This document shows positions 16,358 through 26,692 of a stretch of DNA of 64,000 bases, one piece after another. The DNA is from a virus. The notes below the pieces were generated by a model. It had not been told where the DNA came from, made no database searches, and worked only from the letters and a program-made list of their open reading frames with translations. A program made the translations under genes and the position numbers. Numbering within the stretch: the stretch's first letter is position 1; every line of letters starts with the position of its first letter. The stretch covers positions 1 to 64,000 of IMG/VR virus record IMGVR_UViG_3300044714_000024; one strand, given 5' to 3'.

Positions 16358-19300
16358 TGCAGGACGTTCCAGCACAACAGCCCACGGCCGCGCCTGTCCC
16401 GCAGGACGTGGATACTTTGTTCCCGGAGAAGGGTGGGGCGCAGGATGTTGATTCGCTGTTTCCATCTTCTATCGAGGCGGATAGGAAAGCGAAGGCCGCT
16501 GGTATCTCTCATTCGCCGATCAACGATTTGATCTTCGGCGACAAGACGGTGAACCCGGTTGCGCGGATATTGGATTCGTTCGAGCAGGGATTTGAACAGG
16601 GGTGGGGTACGGACCGGTTGGGATTGTCCGATGAAAGTACCGAGTACCTGAAAAAGATTGGTATTTTCAATGATTATCAGAAGGGCCAAGCGAGTCTCGT
16701 AAAGACCGCAAATGAAGTTCTGTTGCGGCCTGCGGCGGTTGTACTTGACGCGGTAATCCGACGTGGCTTGCCAGCGATGTTCCGGGGCGGTCAGGCGGTT
16801 GTGCAACAAGTCGGCGAGGAAGTCGGGGCGCCAAATCTTGCTCGCGAAATAGCGGCGCTCCCGGAAGCATTTCCAACGGGACTGCATGGGCCAGTGAGCG
16901 GAATGCCGATACCCGGCCTTGGGCTTGGCGAAAGCATCAGAAACACTCCCGGATTGGTCGAGGCCGCGCGCAACATGAGAGTCATCGGTGCTGGCGAGCG
17001 TGGATGGGCCGGCACTGGACCTGTCGAAGCACCTAAGACTGAGCCGGTTAAGATTGAGACCGTGCCGCAGCCCGTCAGCGGAAAACCTGAGCAGCCATCG
17101 CCAATGACGCCGCCGCCTCCGGTCACGGCGATTGAGCCGGAAATCATTACACCGGATATTCATACGGCAGCACGCCAGGCCGCACCCGATGTTTTTGCGC
17201 GCTACGACACGTTGAAGCAGCAGCAAGACGGTTTGCAAAAATGGCTCGCCGAGCGCGAGGCACAAGGCCAGTCCGAGCCGGGAGTGAAGGCTTATCTAGA
17301 CGGCGTAAATAAGGAACTTGACGAACTCTCGCCACAGGTCAAGGCGGCCTATCAGCAAGCGGCGGAAACTACGAACGCCGCAACAGTGCTGCCGCCCGTG
17401 TCGCAATCGTGGGGCATGTTTCCGCCGCCGGAAGTGACGGGGGCGCCAGCGAAGATCGACGCGACGCATACGGTTCTCTCGGGCGCAAACTCGACGGTGG
17501 ATGGCACAGTCGTTGTTGATCGCAGTATCCCGGAATTCTCGCCGACGCTCAAAACGAGTGTTGGCGAGTCGGCTCCGCTACATGAGTTTCTTGCGGAGCA
17601 TGAGACTACCGAAGCGGCGTTGATGAAAGACGGAATGCCCTACGATCAGGCGCATATCCGCGCGACGGCCGCCGAGCGTGCGAAAGTCGAAGCGGCCGGC
17701 GTGGATTGGACTGCCTACACGCATGAGATTGACGGCTATCTCAACCATGTAGAACACGAGCCAAACACCAATCCACCGACCGAGCCTTTGCATATCGATC
17801 CGCAAACGGCGATTGGGCACCACAAGTCGGAGAACAAGGAGGGAATTGCTGCCGCGCCCGCTACACATCCAATCGAGGCGCAGCGGGATTTCATCGTCAA
17901 CGATGTAAAGCGCCAGTTGATCGCGGCGGGGCGACCGGAAGCGGAAGCGCAGGCGGCCGGACAGCTTGTCGCTGCACGGTACGAGGCGCGAGCCGCAAGG
18001 CTTGGCGGGGCGCGTGGCAGCGCGGAGGAACTTTACAAGGCCGAGGGCGCGCAGATACGTGGGCCGAGCGGGACAGCGGCGCCAGCGCCCACAGGAGCGC
18101 CGGCAATCGCCCCGATGCCAGCGGCAGAGGCAATCCCAGAGGACGAACTTACAACCATCCATATAGGCCATAGAGCGCCACGCGGCCCGCGCGCCGTGCC
18201 GCAAGAACGCTGGTCGCTCTTACAATTCATCGCCGATAGGGGTGGCATCAAAGCCGACGACAAGAACATCGGCGACGTGAGAACGATCTTCGGCAAGGAC
18301 CAGAAGTGGATTCCTGGATTTGGACCGCTGATTCGCAAAGATGGCATGGAGATAGACCGCGCCCGCGAGGCGGCGGTCGAAGCGGGTTATATCCAGGATC
18401 ACGGCCAAAGCGGTGTGAGTTCCGGGGAGGCCACGTCCAACATCGACACGCTCTTGCAGGCGATGGACCGCGAGGAACGCGGCAACAAGGTTTATCGCCA
18501 AGGTATCGAACCTACGGAAGCCAGCGAGCGTGTCCCCGACGCCGCCGAATTGGAACAGCACAGAGCCATCCAGGCGGAACTCGATACCCGCATAGCGGAT
18601 TATCTCAAAGAAGTTGGGATCAAACCCAACGAAATCGAACCATCTATCTTCGCACGAATGCGCGAATTGATGGACAGACAAAGACTGGAACCCGACATCG
18701 CTCATGAAAGAGCGGTAATGGAGGCAGACGATCATGCCGTCGAAACCGAAAACGCTCCCGAACGCACCGAGTATATCCCCGGATGGGATGTACCTGATGA
18801 CACCGGAGCAGCACAGGAAGCGCGCGGCGCAACTGCGCAAGGCGAAGAAAGACCATCTGGCGCTGGCCCACGAACAGATCGCGACGGCGATAGAGAAAAG
18901 GCTTGGACGGAGTTCTACCAGCGGAAACGCGAACGCGACTTGATCGCGGAGCGCGAGGTAGAAGGGCAGCAACAGATTCCGGGCGCGGAGAAAATCACAG
19001 ACGCCGAACTCGCGCAGCGCAGAGCAAACGAACCGCTCAAGCGGACGGCCGAACAGAAGCCGATGGATGTTGGTTTGTTCGGTGATGAAAAGGATCAGCA
19101 AGAGTTATTCCAGCAAGCACGCGGCGGCATCGTCCTCAACCCCAACGCCGTCCCCGGCCACGACTACATCGGCATGGAGAACGTCCGCCCGCTAATGAGA
19201 CTGACCGTAGAGGCCAACGCCTCGACGTTTTTTCACGAATCCGGCCATCATTGGCTTGCGGAACTTGTCCGGGATGCCGCCCACGAAGCCGCCCCCGCAG

Positions 19301-22300
19301 ACCTCAAGGCTGACGCAAAGACGGTCATGGATTGGCTCGGACTGAAAGGGCCACAGGACTTAGCCCTGGGTTCGGATGCCTCACGGGCGGCCAAGATCAA
19401 GGCAACCAAGGCCCACGAGAAGTTTGCCAGGGGATTCGAGCAATATCTAAGAGAAGGCGTCGCGCCCTCTCCGCAGCTTGCCGGGGTATTCGCCAAGGTA
19501 AAGCAATGGATGCTCAATATCTATCAGACAATCAAAGGCTTAGGTGCTCCGATCAATGACGATATTCGGGCCGTTTTCGATCGGATGCTTGCGGAAGAAC
19601 CTCAACGTACCGTGATCGCGCCTGAGATTGTCAAACGGCCTGATTTGCAGGATATTCATGAGTCGGACGCCGTTCTGACCGAGCCACACGAAGCGGAACG
19701 GGCAGCAGACCGCATTCAAAGTGAGGATGCCCGTGCACGAGCCGAACTCCCCAAGGATATAGCGGATGAGCATCGAGGAAGTGCAGAGAAAATTGGAACT
19801 AGCCCAAGCGAACCAATCCCATTGGGAGAAGATCGCGGCCGACCCGACACTATCGGTCCGGGCGGCGCTGGCAGCGCGCAACTCGGCACGGAGCCACCGG
19901 GCGGCGGCCACATTGTACCGCAAGGCGCTGGGCTACGAACACTTGAAGGCGGCGCAGGCACAATAGAGCCACTGCCGATTGGTCCTCACGTTCCGCTGGA
20001 TGCTTTACCGGCGGCGAAGATGGATAAGGTCGGCAATATCCGGCTGGAAAATCTCGATAGTCCCGCCGCCGTCAACGATGCAATCCGAACGCTCTACCAC
20101 GAAAACAGCGCGCAACTGGACGCCGCCACCCGAGGCGTCATGTCCGATCAATCCATCATGGATTTGGCGGACGCAATGGGCGTCGATCCGCGAATCGTCG
20201 CAAATAACATGGACCGTCTGCGGCAGATGTCCGTGGAGGATGGAGTCCCGTTGGCTGCGCGTATCTGGTTGATGCGCGACACGTTCACAAAGCTCGCCGC
20301 CGAAGTCAGCCGGACCATGCAAGGCACGGATGAAGTCGCCTACGCGGAAGCGCGGCAGCGATTTTTGATGGCACACGAAACGCTGTCCGGCATCACGGCG
20401 GAAATGGGCCGTGGGCTTCGCGCATTTAGGACTATGAAGGGAGCGACACAGAGCGCGGAAGAGCTTGCGGCGGTTTTGAAGGATGCGACCGGCAAGACGT
20501 TGTTTCAGTTGCAGCAGGAAATGACGTTGGGGCGCGCCGCGAATACTCCCGCTCAAATCGCGCGCATGGTGCAACAGGCGCAATTGTCGTGGTGGCAGAG
20601 AGTAAGATCGGGGGTTATCTCCTACGTCATCAACAATCTGATTTCCGGGCCGATCACTCACTTGGGATATTCCATTGGTAACGAGGTTTTGCAGTTATGG
20701 AAGGCCGTTCCTGAGACTGCGGCATCGGCGGCCGTCGGCGCAATCCGCGAACGCTTTGGAACTGCCGAACCGGGCGAGCGCGTGTATTTCGGCGAAATCG
20801 GAGCGCGTCTCTACGGCATGATGTATGGTGCAAGGGATGGAATTATGCCGTCCTACAGCGCACTTAAAACCGGCGTGTCAGTGATGAAGGGCGACGCTTC
20901 TGGGGTTGATCTTTTTAACTCAGAAATCGCTTACCGGCCGCAACAGATTCCCGGCAGGGTCGGTTACGTGTTGGAAACGCCATCGCGCCTTGTGGCGGCG
21001 ATTCATACGATGCACTACGCCATGAACTACGAGGCGGAAATCTCCGCAATGGCGTTCCGCGATGCGATGAAGGAGGGATTTGATCTAGGCAGTGCGGAAT
21101 TCAACCAGCATATGGCGGAATTCCGGTCCAATCCTCCCGCGAACGCGATGCAAGAGGCGCACGACAATGCACTCGAAATGGTGCTGATGAAGCGTCCGAC
21201 GTTCGGTTCGGCGCAATATCACTTGCAGAAAGCCGTCAACGGAAATCTTTTCGCCAAGCTCGTAATGCCGTTCCTGCAAATAGGAACGAACATTCTTCGG
21301 GAGGGTTATGTCGAGCGCACTCCGTTTGGTGCGCTGGTCTCTCAGGACATCCGAGATAATCTGTACGGCAAAAACGGCGAGGTTGCGCGGCAGACGCAAA
21401 TGGGCAAGATCGCGCTCGGAACCGGACTCGCTACAACGGTTATCGGACTGACGGCGCAAGGCATTCTGACCGATGGAGGGCCGTCCGATCCGAAACAGCG
21501 CGAAGTCTTGGAAATGACGGGATGGAAGCCGTACAGCATCAAGGTCGGCAGCGAGTACATTCCCTATCGAAAATATATGAGCGCGCTCGGGCCTCTGGTC
21601 GCAGGCGTGTCGGATATGTATGCGGTCGGGCATCATCTGAGTGAGGAAGGCTTGACCAAAGGTGCCGCCGCCGCGCTGTTCGGATTTGCCGAAGTGGTTG
21701 CCGATGAAACATGGATGCGAGGACTTGCGGACTTTATCGACGCGGCGCGGCATTGGGACCGTGACGGGGGAAAATTCTTGCGGAATTTCTCGATGAACTT
21801 TATTCCGTTCTCTGTCGGGCTTCGACAAGTCGCCTCCATGACCGATCCCGTATGGCGCAGCGTGCGCTCGGAAATGGACGCCTTGCGCGCTCATATTCCC
21901 GGCATGAGCCAAACGCTTCATCCCATTCGCGACATATGGGGCGAACCAATGCGCGGCGGCACGATGATGTCTTGGTCGCCGGCCGTGAACGATCCGGCAA
22001 CAATCGCGCTACAGAAAGCCGAATACTACCCTGCGCGGCTTCCGAGAAAGATTCGCGGCGTCGAATTGACCGATCAGCAGTACGATGACTTCACGCGAAT
22101 CGCAGGCCGTGACGCCAAGATGCGTGTCAATGCCATGATATCGAATCCTGGCTTTAATCTCATCCCGCAGCAGCACCGCCAAGAAATGTTGCGCGACGTT
22201 TTTGCGGGGAAAAGTAGTTCAAAAGAGATGGCGGAAACCGTCATTATGATGCACTCTGCCGGTACGCCTAACGATATAATGAAGCAGGCGAACGATGCTA

Positions 22301-22335
22301 AGGAGGCTATCATGCAGAAAAGAACCGCCCCCTGA
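16357..22335 (+). CDS. Giant polyvalent internal virion protein with metallopeptidase motif
   Basis: 1992 residues from the ATG overlapping the previous stop. The N-terminus carries two DVD(T/S)LFP repeats. Residues about 200-600 are Pro/Glu/Ala-rich linker. A FIADRGGIKADDKNIGDVR-type segment near residue 630 resembles the small domains of phage polyvalent proteins. STFFHESGHHWLAEL contains a zinc-protease HExxH at about 960-964. The C-terminal third has hydrophobic stretches (YVINNLISGPITHLGYSIGN near 1416; TGLATTVIGLTAQGI near 1683). Such proteins take the gp16 place in the ejection core and enter the host with the DNA. It is not N4-type RNA polymerase: no polymerase motifs were seen. Confidence 0.75.
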   Translation: MQDVPAQQPTAAPVPQDVDTLFPEKGGAQDVDSLFPSSIEADRKAKAAGISHSPINDLIFGDKTVNPVARILDSFEQGFEQGWGTDRLGLSDESTEYLKKIGIFNDYQKGQASLVKTANEVLLRPAAVVLDAVIRRGLPAMFRGGQAVVQQVGEEVGAPNLAREIAALPEAFPTGLHGPVSGMPIPGLGLGESIRNTPGLVEAARNMRVIGAGERGWAGTGPVEAPKTEPVKIETVPQPVSGKPEQPSPMTPPPPVTAIEPEIITPDIHTAARQAAPDVFARYDTLKQQQDGLQKWLAEREAQGQSEPGVKAYLDGVNKELDELSPQVKAAYQQAAETTNAATVLPPVSQSWGMFPPPEVTGAPAKIDATHTVLSGANSTVDGTVVVDRSIPEFSPTLKTSVGESAPLHEFLAEHETTEAALMKDGMPYDQAHIRATAAERAKVEAAGVDWTAYTHEIDGYLNHVEHEPNTNPPTEPLHIDPQTAIGHHKSENKEGIAAAPATHPIEAQRDFIVNDVKRQLIAAGRPEAEAQAAGQLVAARYEARAARLGGARGSAEELYKAEGAQIRGPSGTAAPAPTGAPAIAPMPAAEAIPEDELTTIHIGHRAPRGPRAVPQERWSLLQFIADRGGIKADDKNIGDVRTIFGKDQKWIPGFGPLIRKDGMEIDRAREAAVEAGYIQDHGQSGVSSGEATSNIDTLLQAMDREERGNKVYRQGIEPTEASERVPDAAELEQHRAIQAELDTRIADYLKEVGIKPNEIEPSIFARMRELMDRQRLEPDIAHERAVMEADDHAVETENAPERTEYIPGWDVPDDTGAAQEARGATAQGEERPSGAGPRTDRDGDREKAWTEFYQRKRERDLIAEREVEGQQQIPGAEKITDAELAQRRANEPLKRTAEQKPMDVGLFGDEKDQQELFQQARGGIVLNPNAVPGHDYIGMENVRPLMRLTVEANASTFFHESGHHWLAELVRDAAHEAAPADLKADAKTVMDWLGLKGPQDLALGSDASRAAKIKATKAHEKFARGFEQYLREGVAPSPQLAGVFAKVKQWMLNIYQTIKGLGAPINDDIRAVFDRMLAEEPQRTVIAPEIVKRPDLQDIHESDAVLTEPHEAERAADRIQSEDARARAELPKDIADEHRGSAEKIGTSPSEPIPLGEDRGRPDTIGPGGAGSAQLGTEPPGGGHIVPQGAGLRTLEGGAGTIEPLPIGPHVPLDALPAAKMDKVGNIRLENLDSPAAVNDAIRTLYHENSAQLDAATRGVMSDQSIMDLADAMGVDPRIVANNMDRLRQMSVEDGVPLAARIWLMRDTFTKLAAEVSRTMQGTDEVAYAEARQRFLMAHETLSGITAEMGRGLRAFRTMKGATQSAEELAAVLKDATGKTLFQLQQEMTLGRAANTPAQIARMVQQAQLSWWQRVRSGVISYVINNLISGPITHLGYSIGNEVLQLWKAVPETAASAAVGAIRERFGTAEPGERVYFGEIGARLYGMMYGARDGIMPSYSALKTGVSVMKGDASGVDLFNSEIAYRPQQIPGRVGYVLETPSRLVAAIHTMHYAMNYEAEISAMAFRDAMKEGFDLGSAEFNQHMAEFRSNPPANAMQEAHDNALEMVLMKRPTFGSAQYHLQKAVNGNLFAKLVMPFLQIGTNILREGYVERTPFGALVSQDIRDNLYGKNGEVARQTQMGKIALGTGLATTVIGLTAQGILTDGGPSDPKQREVLEMTGWKPYSIKVGSEYIPYRKYMSALGPLVAGVSDMYAVGHHLSEEGLTKGAAAALFGFAEVVADETWMRGLADFIDAARHWDRDGGKFLRNFSMNFIPFSVGLRQVASMTDPVWRSVRSEMDALRAHIPGMSQTLHPIRDIWGEPMRGGTMMSWSPAVNDPATIALQKAEYYPARLPRKIRGVELTDQQYDDFTRIAGRDAKMRVNAMISNPGFNLIPQQHRQEMLRDVFAGKSSSKEMAETVIMMHSAGTPNDIMKQANDAKEAIMQKRTAP

Positions 22336-22502
22336 TGGCTGAAATTCGCCCGCCGATCACGCCAAGGAACGCGCCAGCCAAGACGCGACCGAGAGTGCGC
22401 CCGCTGCGGAAAGTAAAGGCGCCGTTTCTGCCGACCGAAAAACATCCCCACGGTTGGCTTGCTCATCATCGGATGAAGGCTGAGACTGGAAAGACCGAAT
22501 GA
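22335..22502 (+). CDS. Small basic hypothetical protein
   Basis: 55 residues, MAEIRPPITPRNAPAKTRPR then RKVKAPFLPTEKHPHGWLAH. Its start overlaps the stop of the giant protein (TGATG), and its stop overlaps the tail-fibre start. Pro/Arg/Lys-rich, probably disordered. Coding is supported by the overlaps on both sides. Function unknown. Confidence 0.55.
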   Translation: MAEIRPPITPRNAPAKTRPRVRPLRKVKAPFLPTEKHPHGWLAHHRMKAETGKTE

Positions 22503-24478
22503 AAAAAGCCGCCGGCCTCCTGCTCGCATTCCTCGGCCTTCTCATTTTAGGTGAGATCGTCGATCTGGCGTGGCTGGGTTATGTTCGCGCCACGGTGACG
22601 AGCGCGCAATCGTCCGTGGTGATCGGCGGCAACGGCTCTGTCACGAATTTCACATTCCCGTTTATTGGCGTCGCCTCCAACGACATTACGGTGATGTACA
22701 CGGACGCGAACGGCAATCAAACGACGCTCACGCCGAACACACAATACACGCTCACTCTCACTGCACCATTACCCGGAGCAATCTGGGGCCTCGGCGGCTC
22801 GGTCACATATCCCCTCGTTGGGTCTCCCATCGCGTCGGGGACCACGATTACCATCGCGCGGACGCTGCCCTATCTGCAAACCGTAAGCTCGAATCAGGGG
22901 CAGGCTTTCCCAACCGCGGTCGAAGCGGCGCTTGATCTACTGGCGATGCAGATTCAACAGGTCGATGCGTTGTTTGGGCGTGGGATTGCGATCCCGGTTT
23001 CCGATAGCTGCGGCAATCTTGCGGCTTTGCCGGCGGCGGCACAACGAGCGAATCAGGTATTAGGCTTCGATGCGACTGGCTGCATCCCGGTCGCGGTTTC
23101 ATCTTTGCCGGCAGGTACGGTTTCCTCGGCGATGCAGCCCGTGGTTAACGCGCCTACGATTGTGGCGGCGCGAGCAGGCCTTGGGCTAGGAAGCGCCGCG
23201 ACGGAAAACGTCGGCTCTTATGGACTCGCTGACGATGGAGCAGGAAATTTAAGGCAGACTTTTATAACAGTTTCGGATTCAGGCTCCCAAAGCGTCACGT
23301 CGGCATTTCAACTCAATCAAAGAATCTGCTCCGGGCCGATCACCTATACCTTGCCGCGAGCAAATACATTGTGGAATGGATTTGGGTTCTGGATTTACTC
23401 CATTTCAGGAATCTGCACGATCACGCCAAATGCTGCGGATAACTTTCCGGGCGTAGCTTCCGGTACGGCAATTACGATTGCCGCAGGCTCGTGGGCCTGG
23501 ATCAGCACCAACGCGGCATCGACGGGAACGTGGTGGCTCGATGCTCATGGACCGTCGAATGGAAGTCTCGCAGCGGTTGCGAGCGGTAATGCTTTGACGA
23601 TCACATATTCGGGTGGACCGCTGCGATTCCGCGACAACACGCTGGCGAACGGCGATTCATTGTGGGCCATCCCGACAGGGGCGCTCGGCATCACTATCCC
23701 GCAAGGAGCAACGCTTGGAACATCAAGCAGCAATGTGCCATTTCGTATCTGGATATTTGCGGCGTACAATAGCGGCACGCCTATCCTGGGGGTAGCAACT
23801 TGTTCCTCTGCGACGCAGATTTATCCGTGCAAGGTATGGATGACACAGCGCAAGACCGGAACGGCAATTACCGCAGGAGCGACAAGCCCTGGAACGCTCT
23901 ACACATCTGCGGCGGATTCAAACGATAGCATTATCATCTTAGGTTATGCCGATTATGCGTCCGGGCTCGGAACGGCAGGAACATATGCCACTGCGCCCAC
24001 CACGTTGCAATCTTTTGTGGTCGGAGTTCCGGGTCCGGGAGAGGTCGTACAGACTATCGCGCCAGCGCCAATCACAACCACAACGTCATGCCAGACAACA
24101 CAAACCCAAACGACAATTACCGCCGCGATTAGTCTGCAAGGTCCCAACCTCGTAAGACTTCACGCGGGTGTTGCGGGTGTGATTGGTTCTGGACACAATA
24201 TTTCGTTACGCTTTTCAAGGGGCGCTGGCCCCACGCTGTTCGGTGCGGCTCCTTTGCTCTCTATAGCATCTGGGGCTTTTACCTTTTTTACGTTTTTTGA
24301 AGCCATGGATGCGCCGCCGAGTGGTGGCACGCTCACGTACTATGTCTATTGCGCATCGGATGTAAACTCGGCGGCGACGGCAGGCGGCTCAAATGGCAGT
24401 TCGCTTATAATTGAAGAAATCATGGGAATGCTTGAACCCACAAACGACAATGAACTTTCTCTAACGAAAGTCGGATGA
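22499..24478 (+). CDS. Tail fibre with T7 gp17-like N-terminal domain behind a hydrophobic leader
   Basis: 659 residues. After a basic-hydrophobic leader (MKKAAGLLLAFLGLLILGEI) comes the T7-type fibre attachment domain: VVIGGNGSVTNFTFPFIGVA, NDITVMYTDANGNQ, TPNTQYTLTL, then SGTTITIARTLPYLQTVS and AALDLLAMQIQQVD. The rest is beta-rich shaft and head (QPVVNAPTIVAARAGLGLGS; TITPNAADNFPGVASGTAIT). The N-terminal domain normally docks on the tail. A membrane-targeting leader in front of it is unexpected and is seen in several other genes here. Confidence 0.75.
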   Translation: MKKAAGLLLAFLGLLILGEIVDLAWLGYVRATVTSAQSSVVIGGNGSVTNFTFPFIGVASNDITVMYTDANGNQTTLTPNTQYTLTLTAPLPGAIWGLGGSVTYPLVGSPIASGTTITIARTLPYLQTVSSNQGQAFPTAVEAALDLLAMQIQQVDALFGRGIAIPVSDSCGNLAALPAAAQRANQVLGFDATGCIPVAVSSLPAGTVSSAMQPVVNAPTIVAARAGLGLGSAATENVGSYGLADDGAGNLRQTFITVSDSGSQSVTSAFQLNQRICSGPITYTLPRANTLWNGFGFWIYSISGICTITPNAADNFPGVASGTAITIAAGSWAWISTNAASTGTWWLDAHGPSNGSLAAVASGNALTITYSGGPLRFRDNTLANGDSLWAIPTGALGITIPQGATLGTSSSNVPFRIWIFAAYNSGTPILGVATCSSATQIYPCKVWMTQRKTGTAITAGATSPGTLYTSAADSNDSIIILGYADYASGLGTAGTYATAPTTLQSFVVGVPGPGEVVQTIAPAPITTTTSCQTTQTQTTITAAISLQGPNLVRLHAGVAGVIGSGHNISLRFSRGAGPTLFGAAPLLSIASGAFTFFTFFEAMDAPPSGGTLTYYVYCASDVNSAATAGGSNGSSLIIEEIMGMLEPTNDNELSLTKVG

Positions 24479-24801
24479 CGATGCCCGAACCCTTGATCCA
24501 GCAAAACCAGATTATCCCGATTGCTAGTCCGGTTTTTACGTCGGTCGCTCTGACCGGGGCGAACAGTCCGAGTGTCATCGGTCCGAACGCACAGCGACGC
24601 GGGATCACGTTTGCAAATCCCTCCGCGACACAGACGATATATATTGCGCCTGCGGGCAGTCCGATTGCCGTGGGGCAAGGTATTCCGCTCTTTCCGGGAG
24701 CAACATATTCGGTGATGGCGCAGGGTAACTTTCAGATCAATTGCGGATGGCAGGCTATCGCAAGCGGCGCGTGCAATCTCAGCATTCTGGAATTTGTCTG
24801 A
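24475..24801 (+). CDS. Small beta-barrel hypothetical protein of the fibre cluster
   Basis: 108 residues. The ATG at 24475 overlaps the fibre stop (ATGA), and the stop overlaps the next start. Pattern: VFTSVALTGANSPSVIGPNA, RRGITFANPSATQTIYIAPAG, GQGIPLFPGATYSVM. This is a single beta domain that recurs in phage genomes beside fibre genes and may be a capping or fibre-accessory module. No enzyme motif. Confidence 0.6.
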   Translation: MTMPEPLIQQNQIIPIASPVFTSVALTGANSPSVIGPNAQRRGITFANPSATQTIYIAPAGSPIAVGQGIPLFPGATYSVMAQGNFQINCGWQAIASGACNLSILEFV

Positions 24802-26561
24802 TGAAGAAGATTCTGCTAGTCTTGGCATTTCTGTTTGCTGCGGCAGTCCCGGCGGCAGCGCAGGGATGTGGTCCGCAGAATCCGAATTGCATTGTACCGA
24901 CTGCGCCGCCAGGGACGAGCGATAATCGCGCGGCTTCTACGGCGTTCGTGGAGAATGCCGTAACGGCGGCGCCGATAACCTCAGCGCAACTTGATGCCAT
25001 CTGTTCTACCAATAACGAGTTTTTGATTCGCGTTACAGGCACTTGGCAGTGCGGCACATTCAGCGGTCAATTCAGCGTTGGCAGCACGCTCAGTATTGCA
25101 AGCTTGGCGTGGAGTCTGATCACCGGCACGCCTACAACGCTCGCAGGCTACGGCATCACGAATGCCCGCCCCCAACTTTCAAATGCGCTGACCATCTATG
25201 TCAACGGGAATAGCACGTCAGCGACATGCCAACCCAGTAGTGCAACGCCGGCAACTTGTGCTGCCGGGAACGATAGCAACAATTGCCTGACGCCAGCGAC
25301 GGCGTGCTTGACTCTGGCGCGGGGCCTCATCGCGGCTCGAAGCGTCGACGAGGCGGGATTTCAAATCACCATCGTCCTTGCCTATACGACGGCGGGGAGC
25401 GCTGGCGCACTGAATTATGGCGGCACGTTTGCTCTTGGCCCGGCCATCGGAGCGCAAGGCCCCGGCGGCAATGCATTGTTCATTACAGGCGATCTTAATT
25501 CGCCCGCATCCGTCAGCATAACGGCGCCGAATACTGGGCTGCTCGATGGCATCTACGCCAGCGACGGATTCGTAGGACGCTTGTCATACGTTCAACTTGA
25601 TAATCAAAGCGCCGCGTCGGACGGCCTTCGCGTCGGGCAGATGGCCATTGTTGACCTTCTTGGTGTGACGTGCGGAGCGTCCTGGACGGGCACTGCGGGC
25701 TCCTGCCTTTACTTGGAGAAGGGCGGCGTTATGAACGGCGCCGGCTCCCCGATGCTGACCTTGGCCGGATGTGGTGCATTTGCTCTGCAAATGACGGGCG
25801 GCATTTTCAACGCCGCCGACATATCCAATCCCGGCACGCCCAGGACCATAGCCATTCCGTCAGCTATTGCGTGTGGTGTTTCAACCGTTGTGGCGACGGG
25901 CAATTCGGAACTTCTCGGCTTTACCAACAATACCTTCACGGGCTCTGGTGTTGCAGGAACGACGGGCACGCGCGCCATTCTCGCGGGCGCGGCCTATGTG
26001 AATTATTCCGGCGCAAGCTCCGTCAACTCGATCTTTCCCGGCAATGTCAATGCAACAATTCAGGACGCGGCGACAACAAATCACGCGGGCGACACGCGAA
26101 CTGTGCCACTTCCGGTAGCGAGCGGTGGCACCGGCGTCTCGACTACTCCCGGTATTCAAGCCATCGCCGCTGGGGAGTTCATCAATTTTATAGCTAGCGG
26201 CGTCAACTTCAACTCAGCAAACACCGACACGGCTATCCCTATAACACTGCCGACTGGCTATACCCGTTATATTGTTTTCCAGGTACAGATAAGCGGCGCC
26301 AGTGCGTCAATCAGCACGGCGACCTTTGGTGTTTTCTCAGCAGCGGGCGGGACCGGTACGGCTTGGGTTGCGAGCGGCACGGCCATTTCCGTGGTAAGTG
26401 CTAGTGATGCAACCACGAATAATTATCAGTCAACGAATGCGTCAGCAGGTTCAGCGAGTTTTTTGGTCGCTAATACGCCTAACATTTACTTCCGGGTCGT
26501 GGGAGCACAGGGATCACCGGCGACCGCCAACGTAATCATTAGTGTAAAGCCGTCGCCGTAG
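24801..26561 (+). CDS. Secreted tail-spike-like protein with beta-helix pattern and signal peptide
   Basis: 586 residues from the ATG at 24801. Signal peptide MKKILLVLAFLFAAAVPAAA, cleavage before QGCGPQNPNC. Then TAPPGTSDNRAASTAFVENA and WSLITGTPTTLAGYGITNAR, standard phage fibre modules, and a Gly/Ser/Thr-rich region with repeated short strands (about residues 150-420) of the right-handed beta-helix type. PLPVASGGTGVSTTPGIQAI is another fibre junction motif. A receptor-binding or depolymerase role is likely. Confidence 0.65.
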   Translation: MKKILLVLAFLFAAAVPAAAQGCGPQNPNCIVPTAPPGTSDNRAASTAFVENAVTAAPITSAQLDAICSTNNEFLIRVTGTWQCGTFSGQFSVGSTLSIASLAWSLITGTPTTLAGYGITNARPQLSNALTIYVNGNSTSATCQPSSATPATCAAGNDSNNCLTPATACLTLARGLIAARSVDEAGFQITIVLAYTTAGSAGALNYGGTFALGPAIGAQGPGGNALFITGDLNSPASVSITAPNTGLLDGIYASDGFVGRLSYVQLDNQSAASDGLRVGQMAIVDLLGVTCGASWTGTAGSCLYLEKGGVMNGAGSPMLTLAGCGAFALQMTGGIFNAADISNPGTPRTIAIPSAIACGVSTVVATGNSELLGFTNNTFTGSGVAGTTGTRAILAGAAYVNYSGASSVNSIFPGNVNATIQDAATTNHAGDTRTVPLPVASGGTGVSTTPGIQAIAAGEFINFIASGVNFNSANTDTAIPITLPTGYTRYIVFQVQISGASASISTATFGVFSAAGGTGTAWVASGTAISVVSASDATTNNYQSTNASAGSASFLVANTPNIYFRVVGAQGSPATANVIISVKPSP

Positions 26562-26608
26562 CAACAGCGCTGATTGTGACGCCACGACGACTCAGGCATG
26601 GTGAGGGC

Positions 26609-26692
26609 ATGGGTGATCCCATTCTCGCTGCGGTCTTTCTGGCGCTTGTCGTGAGTGCCGCTATAATTATCACAAGGAATGCGATGCGATGA
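26609..26692 (+). CDS. Possible 27-residue single-span membrane peptide
   Basis: MGDPILAAVFLALVVSAAII then ITRNAMR, a short hydrophobic span with a basic C-terminus. Its stop overlaps the endolysin ATG at 26689, and gtgagg sits just upstream. It could be a small lysis-associated peptide. Evidence is composition and overlap only. Confidence 0.35.
   Translation: MGDPILAAVFLALVVSAAIIITRNAMR

Noticed and set aside
16351-17265. 304-residue minus-strand frame
   Set aside because: Shadow of the giant polyvalent protein; no supporting start signals or motif.
16357-22335. N4-type virion RNA polymerase
   Set aside because: Large virion protein in the right place, but shorter than N4 RNA polymerase and without recognisable polymerase motifs.
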